The notes: generated by a model not told the origin, from the sequence alone. DNA of 54,474 nt from Rhodoglobus sp. (GCA_025464445.1 JAODLY010000023.1:1-54474), one strand, 5' to 3'; shown: positions 25,921 to 36,078, numbered from the stretch's first letter. Numbers and translations: made by a program.

Positions 25921-28900
25921 ATGGTGCTACGCCTTGCGGCGCTGGGTCAGACTGGTCACGTGTTGGGCCACAGCTTGGTTGACCTGCTGCGTGCCTACCG
26001 GGGGCAGTGGTGGCGCTTCGTGCTGCTCCAGGTTCTCGTGCTCCTGGGCCTGTCCGCGATCATCGGCGCATTCGCGCTTCTGCTCCAGGGCAACGGCGCC
26101 GGGCTCACCGCGTTCCTGACGGCGGATCCCGCCCAGTTCGATGCGCGCGCGGCGATCATCGGCGCTGTGGTTGCAGCGGCGATCGCCCTCGTGTCCATTC
26201 CGTTCCTGATTGCGGGAACTGCTGCGACCGCACACGTGACGGATGCCGCCCTCGCGGGTCGTCGCCCACGGCTCTGGTCGTCGCTAGGGCGTGGCTTCGC
26301 CAGGTTCCTGCCGGTGCTGGGCACGCTCGTACTCGCCTTCCTGCTCGTCGTGGCGGTGCTCCTGGCAACCCCGTTCATCTCGCTCGTCGGTGTGCTCGGT
26401 CTCGCGGTAACCGGGGTGATCGCGCTCGTGCGTCGAGGCAGGTCCGGCGCCGCCCTCCCGAAGTGGCCCACCTGGCGCACCTGGGGCTTCGCCGCGATCC
26501 CGTTCGCCTGGGCCGCAAGGGTCATCGCACCCGCGTTGCTCATGCTTCCCGCGTCAGTTCTCGAACCTGCCGGCCCCCTCCGGGCGTACCGGTCGGCGGA
26601 AAAGGCTGCAACCGGCGTCCGGACATCGATTCTCACGGTGTCCGCCATCGCCTTCGTTGCGACTCTCGGACTATCCACCAGTTTCGCCCTGCTCGGCAGT
26701 GTGCTCTGGGGCGACGTCGGCGGAGCCTTGCTCGGTGCCCTCGTGCAACTGGCCGCGTTGCCACTGCCCATCGTCGCGGCCGTGGCCCTGTACCGCCGCG
26801 CCTGCGGCCCCGGCGGTCGCGTACTCGCCCAGTCGAACGCAGCCGTGTCCCGGCGGGCGGCACACGTCGTATCCCCGCTGATGACCCGAATCGCCGTGCT
26901 CAGCATTGCCGCTCTCGTCGCCACGACGACCGTGGTGATTCCGATCGGCGTGAGCTCGGCATCCGCGGATCCGGCCAACGCCGGAAACGACGTGAGCCTC
27001 GTCGTCAGTTCACCTGACGACTCCCTCGACCCGGTCGCGCTCGCGGCGCAGCAGGCGAGTTGCCGCGCTGTCGGGCCTGACTGCACTATCCGTGCGGCGC
27101 TCGGTCTCGCGGCGCAGGACGCGGCCGACGGAGCGCACTCAGCGACCATCGGCTTCGCGACGGGCATGACCATCACCCTGGCGGGTCCACTGGACTTCAC
27201 GCCAACGGCGGGCGCGGGAATCGCAGGCACCCTCGCGATCGACGGCAGCGGTGTCGTGCTCGATGGTGGCGACTCGTATCGCATCCTGTCGGTGACGAGC
27301 GAGCTCTGGAACCTCGCGGTGTCCGGGCTGACATTCCGCCACGGTCACTCCTTCGACGGGTTCGCCGGGGCGCTGCAGGCGGGAGTGCCGCAAACGCAGC
27401 TCCAGTCCGTCGTCTTCGATGGCAACGCCGCCGCGTTCGGGGGCGGCGCCGTGTTCGCCAGGGTGCTCACCGTGCTCGACAGCACCTTCCTCGACAGCCG
27501 GGTGACCGGTTTCGGCTCGTCCACGTTGGGTGGGGCGATTCGTGCGACGGGCCACATCTCGATCGTGAACTCGACATTCTCCAACAGCGTGATCGGCGAC
27601 CAGTACAGCACGCCGATCAACAACGGCAGCGACGTCTATGCGGACGCCGACATGGACGTGGTGAACAGCACCTTCGTCAACTCGAAGGGCGGCTCGCTGC
27701 GGGCAGCCGGGCCGTCCACGATCAGCAACTCGCTCTTCACGACCGATTGGGCCGGCGGCGGATTCATGTGCGACGGCACCTTCACCGGTGGTGCCAACTT
27801 CGCGAAGGAAGGCGACAATACGTGCCCGGGCACGAGCGGGGTGCACTACAGCCCCAACGTGCTCCTCCCGCTGGATTCCGCAGGAAAAGTCCCGGTCTTC
27901 CCGCTCAACCCGAGTGGGAACCCTGCGCTCGGCGTCGGCGTGAACTGCCCCCCGTTCGATGCGCTCGGCGTGGTTCGCGCCCCCAGTGGCTGCGATCTGG
28001 GTGCGGTGGAGTTCAGCGGATCGACGTCGATCGCCCTCGAGGCGGTGCCGAACACGACAATCGTCGGGTCCGTGACCCTCAGGGCGACAGTGACCGGCGA
28101 CACCGACGCGCTCCCACAGGGCACAGTGACCTTCACCTTCGACGGTGTCGACCACGGCCCGATCGCCCTCTCGAACGCGGCCGGCGCAGCGGTCGCCGAG
28201 GTGGTGGTCTCCGGGCTCGTCCTCGGCAGCACCTACGCCTACTCGGCGGCATACACACCCTCCGGCCCCTTCCAGCCGAGCGGGTCGAGCGTCATCAACT
28301 ACACCGTCCAGCCGGTGCAGGTCGCGGTCGACCTGCTGTGCGCGAACCCGGCGGAAACAAACCCGGCGGCGGCACCGGAGTGCCTCGGCGACCACTGGAA
28401 CATCACCGACACCGAGTCCATCCACGTCACGGCGACGGTGGCGGATGCCTCGGCCGGTACGATCGAGATCGCCCTCGACCCGGCCGGCACCACCATCGTC
28501 GCAGCGCCGGAGCCGACTGTCGACGGCAAAGCGACATTCGTGATCCCGGGATCCGCATTCGGCCTGGGTACGCATGACCTGTACGCGATCTTCAGCAGCG
28601 ACGACGGCACGCAGGTCGGAGTATCGCCCATCGCGCGGTCACTCGTCGTGCTGCACACGCCGGTCGTCACGATCTCCGGGGTCGGAAGCAGCGGTATCTA
28701 CGGCGACACGGGAGCCGGGACCTTCACGGTCACCGTGTCTGGAAGCGGCCTGACACCCACCGGAATCGTCACGGTCTTCGGGCATCCTGCGACACTGGAT
28801 GCGTCGGGCACGGCCACTCTCGATCTCAGCGACCTCTCCGTCGGCACCGCATTCGCACTGTCGGCGAGCTACGCCGGCGACAGCGTCTACGGGCGCGGAA

Positions 28901-31900
28901 TCTCGAACACTGTCGGCTATGAAACGACGGCAGCAGGCACGACCACACAGATAGGCTCGATCTCGCCCGCGGCGCCGCAGTTCGGTGAGCCGGTTTCCGT
29001 CGTCGTGACGGTGAAGGCTGTCGCGCCGAGCGGCCGGGATCCACAGGGCTCGGTGACGCTCGTCGTCGACGGCTCGCAGAGCTTCGGCCCGATCGACTTC
29101 GATCCGTACGCGCAGGACAACGACGGCACGATGACCTTCGAGGTGGTGGTCCCCGCCGGCGCGCTGGGTGCAGGAGACCATGAGCTGGTTGCCGAGTTCG
29201 ACGGCCACGGCAACTTCACCAACTCCGACTCGCCGAGCGCGCCCCTCACACTCGGCCTCGCTCCGACTACGACGGTTCTCGTCGCTTCGCCCACGCCGTC
29301 GGTGTTCGGCGATCTGGTCACCCTCACAGCAACTGTGGATGCCACTGGCGTCGCGTCCATTCCGACAGGCACTGTCGGATTCTCCACCGGTGCTCGTTCC
29401 CTCGGCACGGCGGCGCTCTCCCCGTGCGACGCGCCGAACCCGGACGGTTGTGCCGTGGCATCCCTCACCGTGCTCGCGAGTGCGCTCGGTGTCGGAATCA
29501 CGACCCTCGGTGCTGGTTACCAGGGTGCGGCGGACCTCGCGTCCTCTTCCGTGTCAATCGCGGGCTACGTCGTCTCGAAGGCGACGCCGACCGTGACGGT
29601 GACCGGGGCGGGCGGGCTCGTTTACGGGCAGTCGACGACCTACACGGTCACCGTGGGCCCCGCGCTCGTCAAGCCGGCCGACGGCACCCAGCTCATCATG
29701 ACCGCCGTGCCCGCGATCGGCGTTCCGGTACCACTCGGCACCGTCACCCTGGTCGACGGTAGCGCGACGATCCTGGTCCCGACCATCGGCACCCTGGTCC
29801 CCGGTGCTTACGCGATCACGGCGACGTTCGCCGGGGATGGCAGCTTCGAGGCTGCGACCGGCTCATCCACCCTCGCCGTGAACAATGCGGCCACGGACAT
29901 CGGACTCGACTCGATCAGCTCGACGACAGTCGTCTACGGGAACTCGCTCGACCTTGTGCTCTCGGTCGCCAACACATCCACCGATAGCCAGCCGGAAGGC
30001 GATGTCGTCGTCACCTGGCTGGGCCACGAGGTGGGCCGGGCCACCCTCACGCCCGCGAACGACACAGCCACACCCGGGGTGCGCACAGTGCACATCACCG
30101 CCGACTTCGGGGCGACGATTCCCGGTCCGAGCGAATTCTGGCTGACCGCGGAATTCGTGCCAGCCCTCGGATTCGCCGCAGACCGACTCAAGACCGACGC
30201 GAACGAGGAACGCAGTTGGGTGACCGTCACCCCGATGCCGACCGAGGTCTCGGTCGACATGACGGCGGTGATCGGCCAGCCGCTCGCCGCCACGGCCCAC
30301 GTCGACATCGTCGGTGAGAACCTCGGCATCGTCCCCGGCGGCGGGATCACATTCTTCATCAGCAAGAGCGGCGCTGGCACGCAGCAGGTCGGTCCGGTCG
30401 CCCTGGTCAACGGACAGGTCACGCTCGCCCAGGCGCTCGGCGCCTTCCCGATACCCGTGAACATCACGGGTACCTGGTCCGTGCGCGCGACCTACGTGAA
30501 GGACTCCGATTTCCGCTACTTCGCGGTGAGCCCTTCGAACACGGCGATCACGTCCAGCGATGTCGTCGCGGGCGGGGCAGTCGTGACGGCGGATGCGCCG
30601 ACGGCCCCGGAATTCGGGCTGCCGGTGGTCGTCCACGCTACTGTGGCCGGCGCCATCGTGCCGGATGGCACGGTGCGGGTACAACTCTCCGGCTTCGGTA
30701 ACCTCCTGGCCAGCGCCGAGGTTCCGCTCGTCGACGGCAAGGCCGACCTGACAATCGATCCGGGCTGGCTCGCGTTCGGCGCATCCAATGAGTTCATCGT
30801 GCGCTATTCCGGCGGCATCGGGCTGGATGCGGCGTCCTCCGACCCGTTCACCATCACGGTGGGCAAGACGGCGACCCACACCACGGTAAGCACCACGAGC
30901 CGGGTCTTCACCCTCTACCCGGGAATCGTGGGCTCGCCCGTGCACTACACGGCACACGTCTCCGCCAGCGCCGGCACTCCGTCTGGCAATGTGGCCTTCA
31001 GCCGTGACTCCGCGTTGCTCGGGTTCGGGCAACTCGACGCGAACGGCGACGCTAGCATCACCGTCATCCCGGATGCCGACTGGTCGGGCGAGATCGTCGC
31101 GGCGTACCAATCAGCCAACGGCACGATGGCGGCCAGCACGGGGACGCTCACCCACTCCTGGGTGCACGCACCCGTCACCCTCACGCTCCAGGGTTCCCCA
31201 TCGGGCAAGGTCGGCGTCTCGACCGGGTACACGGTGGGCGTGCAGTTCGACTCGGCCCAGTTCCAGTTCCTGGACGCCAGCCTCGGTCCGCAGCACGCCC
31301 CGAATGGCTCGGTGACGATCAGTGACGGTGACGGCACATCGTGTACCACCATCCTCGTCGAAGGCGACAACCAGACCAGCCACGGAACCTGCCAGGTGCA
31401 GTTCGGTCAACTCGGGTCGCACGCGTTCACCGCCACCTACGCCGGCAACTCGATCTATGCGCCCGGCACTTCCCCCACGGTTATCACCATGGTCGGCAAG
31501 GGCACGCCCGCACTCACCCTGACCACTCCGAACGGCGACAACTGGGCAGGGCTCACCACGATTCCTGTCGAATGGTCGGTTGCCGGCCCCGCGGAAGGCA
31601 CCGTGACGGTCAAGCTCGGGACCGCAACGGTGTGCGCCTCCGTCTCCCTTGTCGGATCCTGCAACGTCGCCGTCCCGGCCTACAGCAACGTCACCAACGG
31701 AAATCGCCTGACCCTGACCTATAGCGGCGGCCAGTTGTGGAACGCCGAGACCACCACCCTGACCGGCACGATCATCGCCTGCATCCCCTTCGAGCAACCG
31801 TCGTCGAACCCGGATGGTACGGCTACGGTGACGTTCGGTCCGGCCCCGACCTGTGGAGACGGCACCGGCTACTACACGACCGACCTCGTCGTCGTCAACG

Positions 31901-34635
31901 CGATGCCCGTGGACGGCAATATCGTCACAGGCTTCTCCGGTGGCCAGATTCCCGGAACGCCATTCCGCTCGTTGTACCCCGCCGACGCCGTCAGCACGTA
32001 TTCGAACGGCGCTGCCTCGATGCTGATTCACCCGGCGCTCGGGTTCGCGGGGACCCAGGTGATCCCGTTCGGATTCCGGGCAAACACGCGGCCCCAGTGC
32101 GTGTCTGTGCGCTTCCAGACCACCGGGATCCCCAACCGGTTGGATGCCATCAACACGCTTTTCTGGGACGCCCCGAACACGTGCGGCAGCGTCCCCACGG
32201 TGTCGGGCAACTCGATCACGCAACTCATTCCCAACGGCGCACAGGTGCGAGTGTCGTACCAGACCGGATTCATCCCGGACCGTGCGAAGTTCTACGGCTG
32301 GCAGGGGCTGGCCTCCGGCGATGCGTTCGCGACGTCGGCGACCTACACGATCGGCCCGGACACCAGGACCATCACGGCCGCCTTCGGGCCGATCTGCTAC
32401 GACTCCGCACCGAGCGTCGTGCAGCCGAGTGATGGCACAATCACCCTGTCGCTCGGGTCGCCCAACTGCACGGATCCCCAAACCAAGAAGAGCGGCTGGC
32501 TCTACAACACGCCGGGAACGGCGACGCTCGTCGACGCGGTCGGGACGAGCCTGACGGTCGTCAGCACCCGCTATGGCAGCCTCAACGGGTACATGCAGGC
32601 GATCCAGGACAAGGCCTGGGTTCCTGACCGGCCCGTCTACTTCACCGGCTGGGGCGGTGACACCGGTGCTTTCACCGTCGGGGCGACCACGACCGCCACC
32701 GATGCATCCGGCGTGCGGCGGGACTCCCACAAGATCGCGTTCCTGCTCGGTGAACGTCCATTCACGATAACCGCGTCCTACGCGGGCTGCACCACCCTGT
32801 CGACGCAGGTCATCGGCGACGCGTCGAACGGAGCCCCGGGCACGGTCACGATGAACACGCCGGGCGACTGCCCGCTGGGTGCCGGATTCGGGGCCACCCG
32901 CTGGTACAAGGCCGGTACGCAGGTGAGCCTGACGACGGCGCCGACGGGCAAGACCCTGAAGTTCCTCGGCTGGAGCGGATTCACGGTGCCGACCGGAAAG
33001 ACGAGCAACACGACGATTGTCTTCGCGCTGAACGCCAACGCGGTCGCGACCGCGTCGTACGGCACGAATGCCAACTGCCGTCCGTTCGCTATCACCGGGG
33101 TGCCCGCCGGTGCGCTGACCCTGGATACGACATTCATCCTCGGCCCGAACGCCTGCGCTGCTGAGTACGGCTCGAAGTTCTACGACCAGGGTGTTGGTGG
33201 CAACGGGATACTCATCGATGCCTCTCCAGCGACAGCCGCGGCCGATGGCGCCGAGACAGTGTTCGCCTGGGCGACAAACGTTCCCGGGTCGCCGGCAGGC
33301 ACCGAGGGCGGCCTGAGCAGGCTGTGGCAGCGCACCACCCAACTCAATGAGCTGTTCTACGGCAACTCGACAGTCGTCGCCTACGCCTGCGAGTTCGTGA
33401 CCGTCGGCGCGAACGTCTCCAGCCCGGATGGCACCTTCGTGAGCAGCGCGAGTTCGACGAACATCTCGCGGGAGACCCAGTCGCGGCTCGCCGATTTCGT
33501 GATCACACAACCAGCAGACTGCTCGACCGGCTCCGATCCGCGCTCGGGCTACGGTGGTTACGCCTGGGTCGTCGGCACGCAGCTCGTCCCGGTTGTGACC
33601 GCCGACCCGGTCGCCTACAAGTTCACCGGTTGGTCGAGGGATGTGAAGGGCACAGGGCAGACCTCTGATGCTCCGCTGAACCTTGTCGGCCCCGGCCATA
33701 CCGCGCAGGGCGACAACTACCATTACCACGTCGCCGCGAACTTCACGGCGATCTGCTACACGCTCTCGCTGCCGTCGGATGCGGACAAGCTCGAGGTCAT
33801 CACCGCGCCCAACTGCCCCGGGGTTGACGCCTCCCGCCGGATGTACCTCGGTGGCACCGCTGTCGTCCTCCACGCTCCGGACAAGGGCAACACACTCTTC
33901 CGCAACTGGGCAAGCGGTGTCGACACTGTCGACGCCGACTCGCACTGGGCCTCGGTGACGATGACGAGCGACAAGTCGGTAGTGCCCTACTACTCGTCGA
34001 AGTCGGCGGGGGAGTACATCAGCACCTACGGCACGATGGTCGGCGACTCGCTGGCTGTCGGGTCCAAGAAGCTGCTCGGGGTGGCGACAGCTGCGGTGTC
34101 GGCCTACTTCAAGGCGATCATCTCCAACGCCGCACTTGTCGCATCCGGCATCGGCTACGTCGCGCAGGGCCTCGAGTACTTCGGCGTCCATGGCGCCGTC
34201 ATCGACGGTATGAAGAACGCCTCGAGCGCCATGAACAGCATGATCGCCCTGCTGTTCGCGCCGATGGACTGCCTCACCGCCTGGTCGGCCGGCGGGCAGG
34301 ACACCGCGTTCTACGCGGCGCAGAACTTCATCGGCGGTGCAATCGTCGCCGCCCTCTCGGCGAGCGCAACGAAACCGAAGGATGCGGCGACCGCCGCCAG
34401 CACATTCCAAACGTTGAAGACCCAGGCGGCGGCCGCGGCGCCGGTCGCCGGGCAGGGGGTAGCCGCGATACTCGCGGCCAAATCGATCTACGACGCGGCG
34501 TCGTCGGGCAACCTGGGCTGGGAGTCGTCGGCGTACGACGCGTGGGCCTCGCAGAGCAGTGTGTCGGTGTACACCACCTGTATGGCGAACACCGCCGGCG
34601 CGGCCGCGACCTCGGTCATGACCGTCGGCGGCTAG
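25921..34635 (+). CDS. Giant multidomain surface protein with polytopic membrane anchor
   Basis: About 2,904 residues. (1) 1-320: at least six hydrophobic helices, from VLLQVLVLLGLSAIIGAFAL on, like an integral membrane domain. (2) 321-349: signal-peptide-like MTRIAVLSIAALV ending SSASA. (3) About 380-700: right-handed beta-helix of the CSLREA/choice-of-anchor type, opening with CRAVGPDCTIRAALGL and closing with SGCDLGAVEF. (4) About 700-1950: tandem Ig-like domains ending in motifs such as YAGDSVYG, FAGDGSF and YAGNSIY. (5) 1954-2690: seven repeats, each with a cysteine pair, most followed by a Gly-Trp motif, InlB-B-like. (6) 2696-2904: Ala-rich helical end. Likely exposed at the cell surface for adhesion. 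ATG 25921 has GGGGG 5 bases upstream; GTG 25867 is an alternative. No frameshift is seen. Function unknown. Confidence 0.88.
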   Translation: MVLRLAALGQTGHVLGHSLVDLLRAYRGQWWRFVLLQVLVLLGLSAIIGAFALLLQGNGAGLTAFLTADPAQFDARAAIIGAVVAAAIALVSIPFLIAGTAATAHVTDAALAGRRPRLWSSLGRGFARFLPVLGTLVLAFLLVVAVLLATPFISLVGVLGLAVTGVIALVRRGRSGAALPKWPTWRTWGFAAIPFAWAARVIAPALLMLPASVLEPAGPLRAYRSAEKAATGVRTSILTVSAIAFVATLGLSTSFALLGSVLWGDVGGALLGALVQLAALPLPIVAAVALYRRACGPGGRVLAQSNAAVSRRAAHVVSPLMTRIAVLSIAALVATTTVVIPIGVSSASADPANAGNDVSLVVSSPDDSLDPVALAAQQASCRAVGPDCTIRAALGLAAQDAADGAHSATIGFATGMTITLAGPLDFTPTAGAGIAGTLAIDGSGVVLDGGDSYRILSVTSELWNLAVSGLTFRHGHSFDGFAGALQAGVPQTQLQSVVFDGNAAAFGGGAVFARVLTVLDSTFLDSRVTGFGSSTLGGAIRATGHISIVNSTFSNSVIGDQYSTPINNGSDVYADADMDVVNSTFVNSKGGSLRAAGPSTISNSLFTTDWAGGGFMCDGTFTGGANFAKEGDNTCPGTSGVHYSPNVLLPLDSAGKVPVFPLNPSGNPALGVGVNCPPFDALGVVRAPSGCDLGAVEFSGSTSIALEAVPNTTIVGSVTLRATVTGDTDALPQGTVTFTFDGVDHGPIALSNAAGAAVAEVVVSGLVLGSTYAYSAAYTPSGPFQPSGSSVINYTVQPVQVAVDLLCANPAETNPAAAPECLGDHWNITDTESIHVTATVADASAGTIEIALDPAGTTIVAAPEPTVDGKATFVIPGSAFGLGTHDLYAIFSSDDGTQVGVSPIARSLVVLHTPVVTISGVGSSGIYGDTGAGTFTVTVSGSGLTPTGIVTVFGHPATLDASGTATLDLSDLSVGTAFALSASYAGDSVYGRGISNTVGYETTAAGTTTQIGSISPAAPQFGEPVSVVVTVKAVAPSGRDPQGSVTLVVDGSQSFGPIDFDPYAQDNDGTMTFEVVVPAGALGAGDHELVAEFDGHGNFTNSDSPSAPLTLGLAPTTTVLVASPTPSVFGDLVTLTATVDATGVASIPTGTVGFSTGARSLGTAALSPCDAPNPDGCAVASLTVLASALGVGITTLGAGYQGAADLASSSVSIAGYVVSKATPTVTVTGAGGLVYGQSTTYTVTVGPALVKPADGTQLIMTAVPAIGVPVPLGTVTLVDGSATILVPTIGTLVPGAYAITATFAGDGSFEAATGSSTLAVNNAATDIGLDSISSTTVVYGNSLDLVLSVANTSTDSQPEGDVVVTWLGHEVGRATLTPANDTATPGVRTVHITADFGATIPGPSEFWLTAEFVPALGFAADRLKTDANEERSWVTVTPMPTEVSVDMTAVIGQPLAATAHVDIVGENLGIVPGGGITFFISKSGAGTQQVGPVALVNGQVTLAQALGAFPIPVNITGTWSVRATYVKDSDFRYFAVSPSNTAITSSDVVAGGAVVTADAPTAPEFGLPVVVHATVAGAIVPDGTVRVQLSGFGNLLASAEVPLVDGKADLTIDPGWLAFGASNEFIVRYSGGIGLDAASSDPFTITVGKTATHTTVSTTSRVFTLYPGIVGSPVHYTAHVSASAGTPSGNVAFSRDSALLGFGQLDANGDASITVIPDADWSGEIVAAYQSANGTMAASTGTLTHSWVHAPVTLTLQGSPSGKVGVSTGYTVGVQFDSAQFQFLDASLGPQHAPNGSVTISDGDGTSCTTILVEGDNQTSHGTCQVQFGQLGSHAFTATYAGNSIYAPGTSPTVITMVGKGTPALTLTTPNGDNWAGLTTIPVEWSVAGPAEGTVTVKLGTATVCASVSLVGSCNVAVPAYSNVTNGNRLTLTYSGGQLWNAETTTLTGTIIACIPFEQPSSNPDGTATVTFGPAPTCGDGTGYYTTDLVVVNAMPVDGNIVTGFSGGQIPGTPFRSLYPADAVSTYSNGAASMLIHPALGFAGTQVIPFGFRANTRPQCVSVRFQTTGIPNRLDAINTLFWDAPNTCGSVPTVSGNSITQLIPNGAQVRVSYQTGFIPDRAKFYGWQGLASGDAFATSATYTIGPDTRTITAAFGPICYDSAPSVVQPSDGTITLSLGSPNCTDPQTKKSGWLYNTPGTATLVDAVGTSLTVVSTRYGSLNGYMQAIQDKAWVPDRPVYFTGWGGDTGAFTVGATTTATDASGVRRDSHKIAFLLGERPFTITASYAGCTTLSTQVIGDASNGAPGTVTMNTPGDCPLGAGFGATRWYKAGTQVSLTTAPTGKTLKFLGWSGFTVPTGKTSNTTIVFALNANAVATASYGTNANCRPFAITGVPAGALTLDTTFILGPNACAAEYGSKFYDQGVGGNGILIDASPATAAADGAETVFAWATNVPGSPAGTEGGLSRLWQRTTQLNELFYGNSTVVAYACEFVTVGANVSSPDGTFVSSASSTNISRETQSRLADFVITQPADCSTGSDPRSGYGGYAWVVGTQLVPVVTADPVAYKFTGWSRDVKGTGQTSDAPLNLVGPGHTAQGDNYHYHVAANFTAICYTLSLPSDADKLEVITAPNCPGVDASRRMYLGGTAVVLHAPDKGNTLFRNWASGVDTVDADSHWASVTMTSDKSVVPYYSSKSAGEYISTYGTMVGDSLAVGSKKLLGVATAAVSAYFKAIISNAALVASGIGYVAQGLEYFGVHGAVIDGMKNASSAMNSMIALLFAPMDCLTAWSAGGQDTAFYAAQNFIGGAIVAALSASATKPKDAATAASTFQTLKTQAAAAAPVAGQGVAAILAAKSIYDAASSGNLGWESSAYDAWASQSSVSVYTTCMANTAGAAATSVMTVGG

Positions 34636-35907
34636 CTAGGCCTGCGGGTCACCCTCCTGCTCCGTTGCGTCCGCGGCGGCGAGGGCCGGGCTCCAGGGCA
34701 GTAGCGGCACCCCGAGTTCGGCAGCGAGGGCGTCGGCGAGGTCGCCGCGAGCGACGACCTCGATGCCAGCCAGGTTCTGCCAGGCCGCGGCATCCCGCAC
34801 CAATTGCGCGATGCGCGGCTCGAGGCCGTCGGCCGAGGAGCCTTCCCGCCAGGCGGACTGCACCCGTAGCACGCCGTTCTGCCTGTCGCTCTTGAGGTCG
34901 ATGCGGCCCACGAGCGCCTCATCGATGAGCACCGGCAGCGTGTAGTAGCCGAACACGCGCTTGGGCGCCGGCGTGTAGATCTCGATGCGGTAGTGGAAGC
35001 CGAACATGCGCAGTGCCCGCTCGCGCTCCCACACGATGGGGTCGAACGGCGAGAGCAGTGCGGCCGTCTCGATGCGGCGCGGGATGCGGGCGTCACGATG
35101 CAGCAGTGCCGGCTTACCCCAGCCGGCAACGGTCACGGGCACGAGGTCGCCCGATTCGGTCAGCTCGGCTGCTGCGGCCCTCGTCTCGGCCTGGGGGAGG
35201 CGCCAGTAGTCGGCGATGTCGCGGATCGTGCCGACGCCGAGCGCCTGCGCGCCCAGGCGAACCAGTTCACGAATCGCGTCCTGCTTCGGGATCTCCTGCT
35301 CGAGCACATGGGCGGGCAGCCTGCGCTCGGGTAGGTCGTAGATGCGCTCGAACCGGGTGCGCCCGGCCACGGCGACCTCCCCGCGGAAGAACAGCACCTC
35401 CAGGCCGGTCTTGACCTCGGACCAGCCCCACCACGGTCCGCTGCGCTTGTTCGACTCGTGCTCGATCCTGCTGGCAGGCAGCGGACCCTTCTCCGCGAGT
35501 TCGGCGAGCAGGAAGTCGGTCATCCGTTTGTTGGACGTCGCCCACAGCTTCGTGCGCCCGGTGCCTTCGCGCTCGTTGAGCATGAACCAGCGCCAGAGCG
35601 GCCAGGATTCGACGGGGATGAGCGCGGCCTGGTGCGCCCAGAATTCGACGTACGGCGCCTTCTTCGTGAATGTGAGTCGGTCGAGGTCGGCCTTGTCGTA
35701 CGCGCCGAGCCGGGCGAGCACCGGCAGGTAGTGGCTGCGCTCGAAGACGTTGACGGAGTCGAGTTGCAGCACCCCAAGCCGCTGCATGAGCAGGTTCAGC
35801 TGCCGGGTGCCGGCCGGCGCGTGCGGCTTGCCGGCCCCGGGTTTGCCGAAGCCCTGGGCCGCCAACGTTATGCGCCGTGCCTGCGCTGCTGAGATCGAAT
35901 CGACCAT
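34636..35907 (-). CDS. YcaQ/AlkX-type winged-helix DNA glycosylase
   Basis: A 423-residue protein of the YcaQ (HTH_42) family, whose studied members remove interstrand crosslinks or bulky alkyl bases from DNA. The catalytic-loop motif is Gln48-Leu-Asp50 in LQLDSVNVFERSHY, the QxD form. Other family motifs are YVEFWAHQAALIPVESWPLW, the tandem winged-helix body, IRDIADYWRLP, LLSPFDPIVWERERALRMFG and FGYYTLPVLIDEALVGRIDL. It is convergent with the giant gene with no gap (TAG then CTA at 34633-34638). Function in crosslink repair is by family. TAGTGT 9 bases before the ATG may be its -10 box. Confidence 0.88.
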   Translation of the reverse strand: MVDSISAAQARRITLAAQGFGKPGAGKPHAPAGTRQLNLLMQRLGVLQLDSVNVFERSHYLPVLARLGAYDKADLDRLTFTKKAPYVEFWAHQAALIPVESWPLWRWFMLNEREGTGRTKLWATSNKRMTDFLLAELAEKGPLPASRIEHESNKRSGPWWGWSEVKTGLEVLFFRGEVAVAGRTRFERIYDLPERRLPAHVLEQEIPKQDAIRELVRLGAQALGVGTIRDIADYWRLPQAETRAAAAELTESGDLVPVTVAGWGKPALLHRDARIPRRIETAALLSPFDPIVWERERALRMFGFHYRIEIYTPAPKRVFGYYTLPVLIDEALVGRIDLKSDRQNGVLRVQSAWREGSSADGLEPRIAQLVRDAAAWQNLAGIEVVARGDLADALAAELGVPLLPWSPALAAADATEQEGDPQA

Positions 35908-36078
35908 AGGTTGCAGACACTACCGCCGACCACCCACACCGGCGCAATGTCCCGGGGCCTCGCGCCTGTCGCCGCGCGCGTCGGTCAGCCGGCGAGCTCC
36001 GGCAGGGCGAGCACCTCAACGACGCTGACCCTTTTGGGCCTTGCATGCTCCGACCGGCATACGCCCGGGAAGGCGACC

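Noticed and set aside
31111-34410. Long open frame (about 1,100 codons) on the minus strand inside the giant gene
   Set aside because: It is the mirror of a high-GC plus-strand gene. Its translation is Arg/Gly/Asp/Val-rich low-complexity sequence with no recognisable domain, and the plus strand has clear domains.
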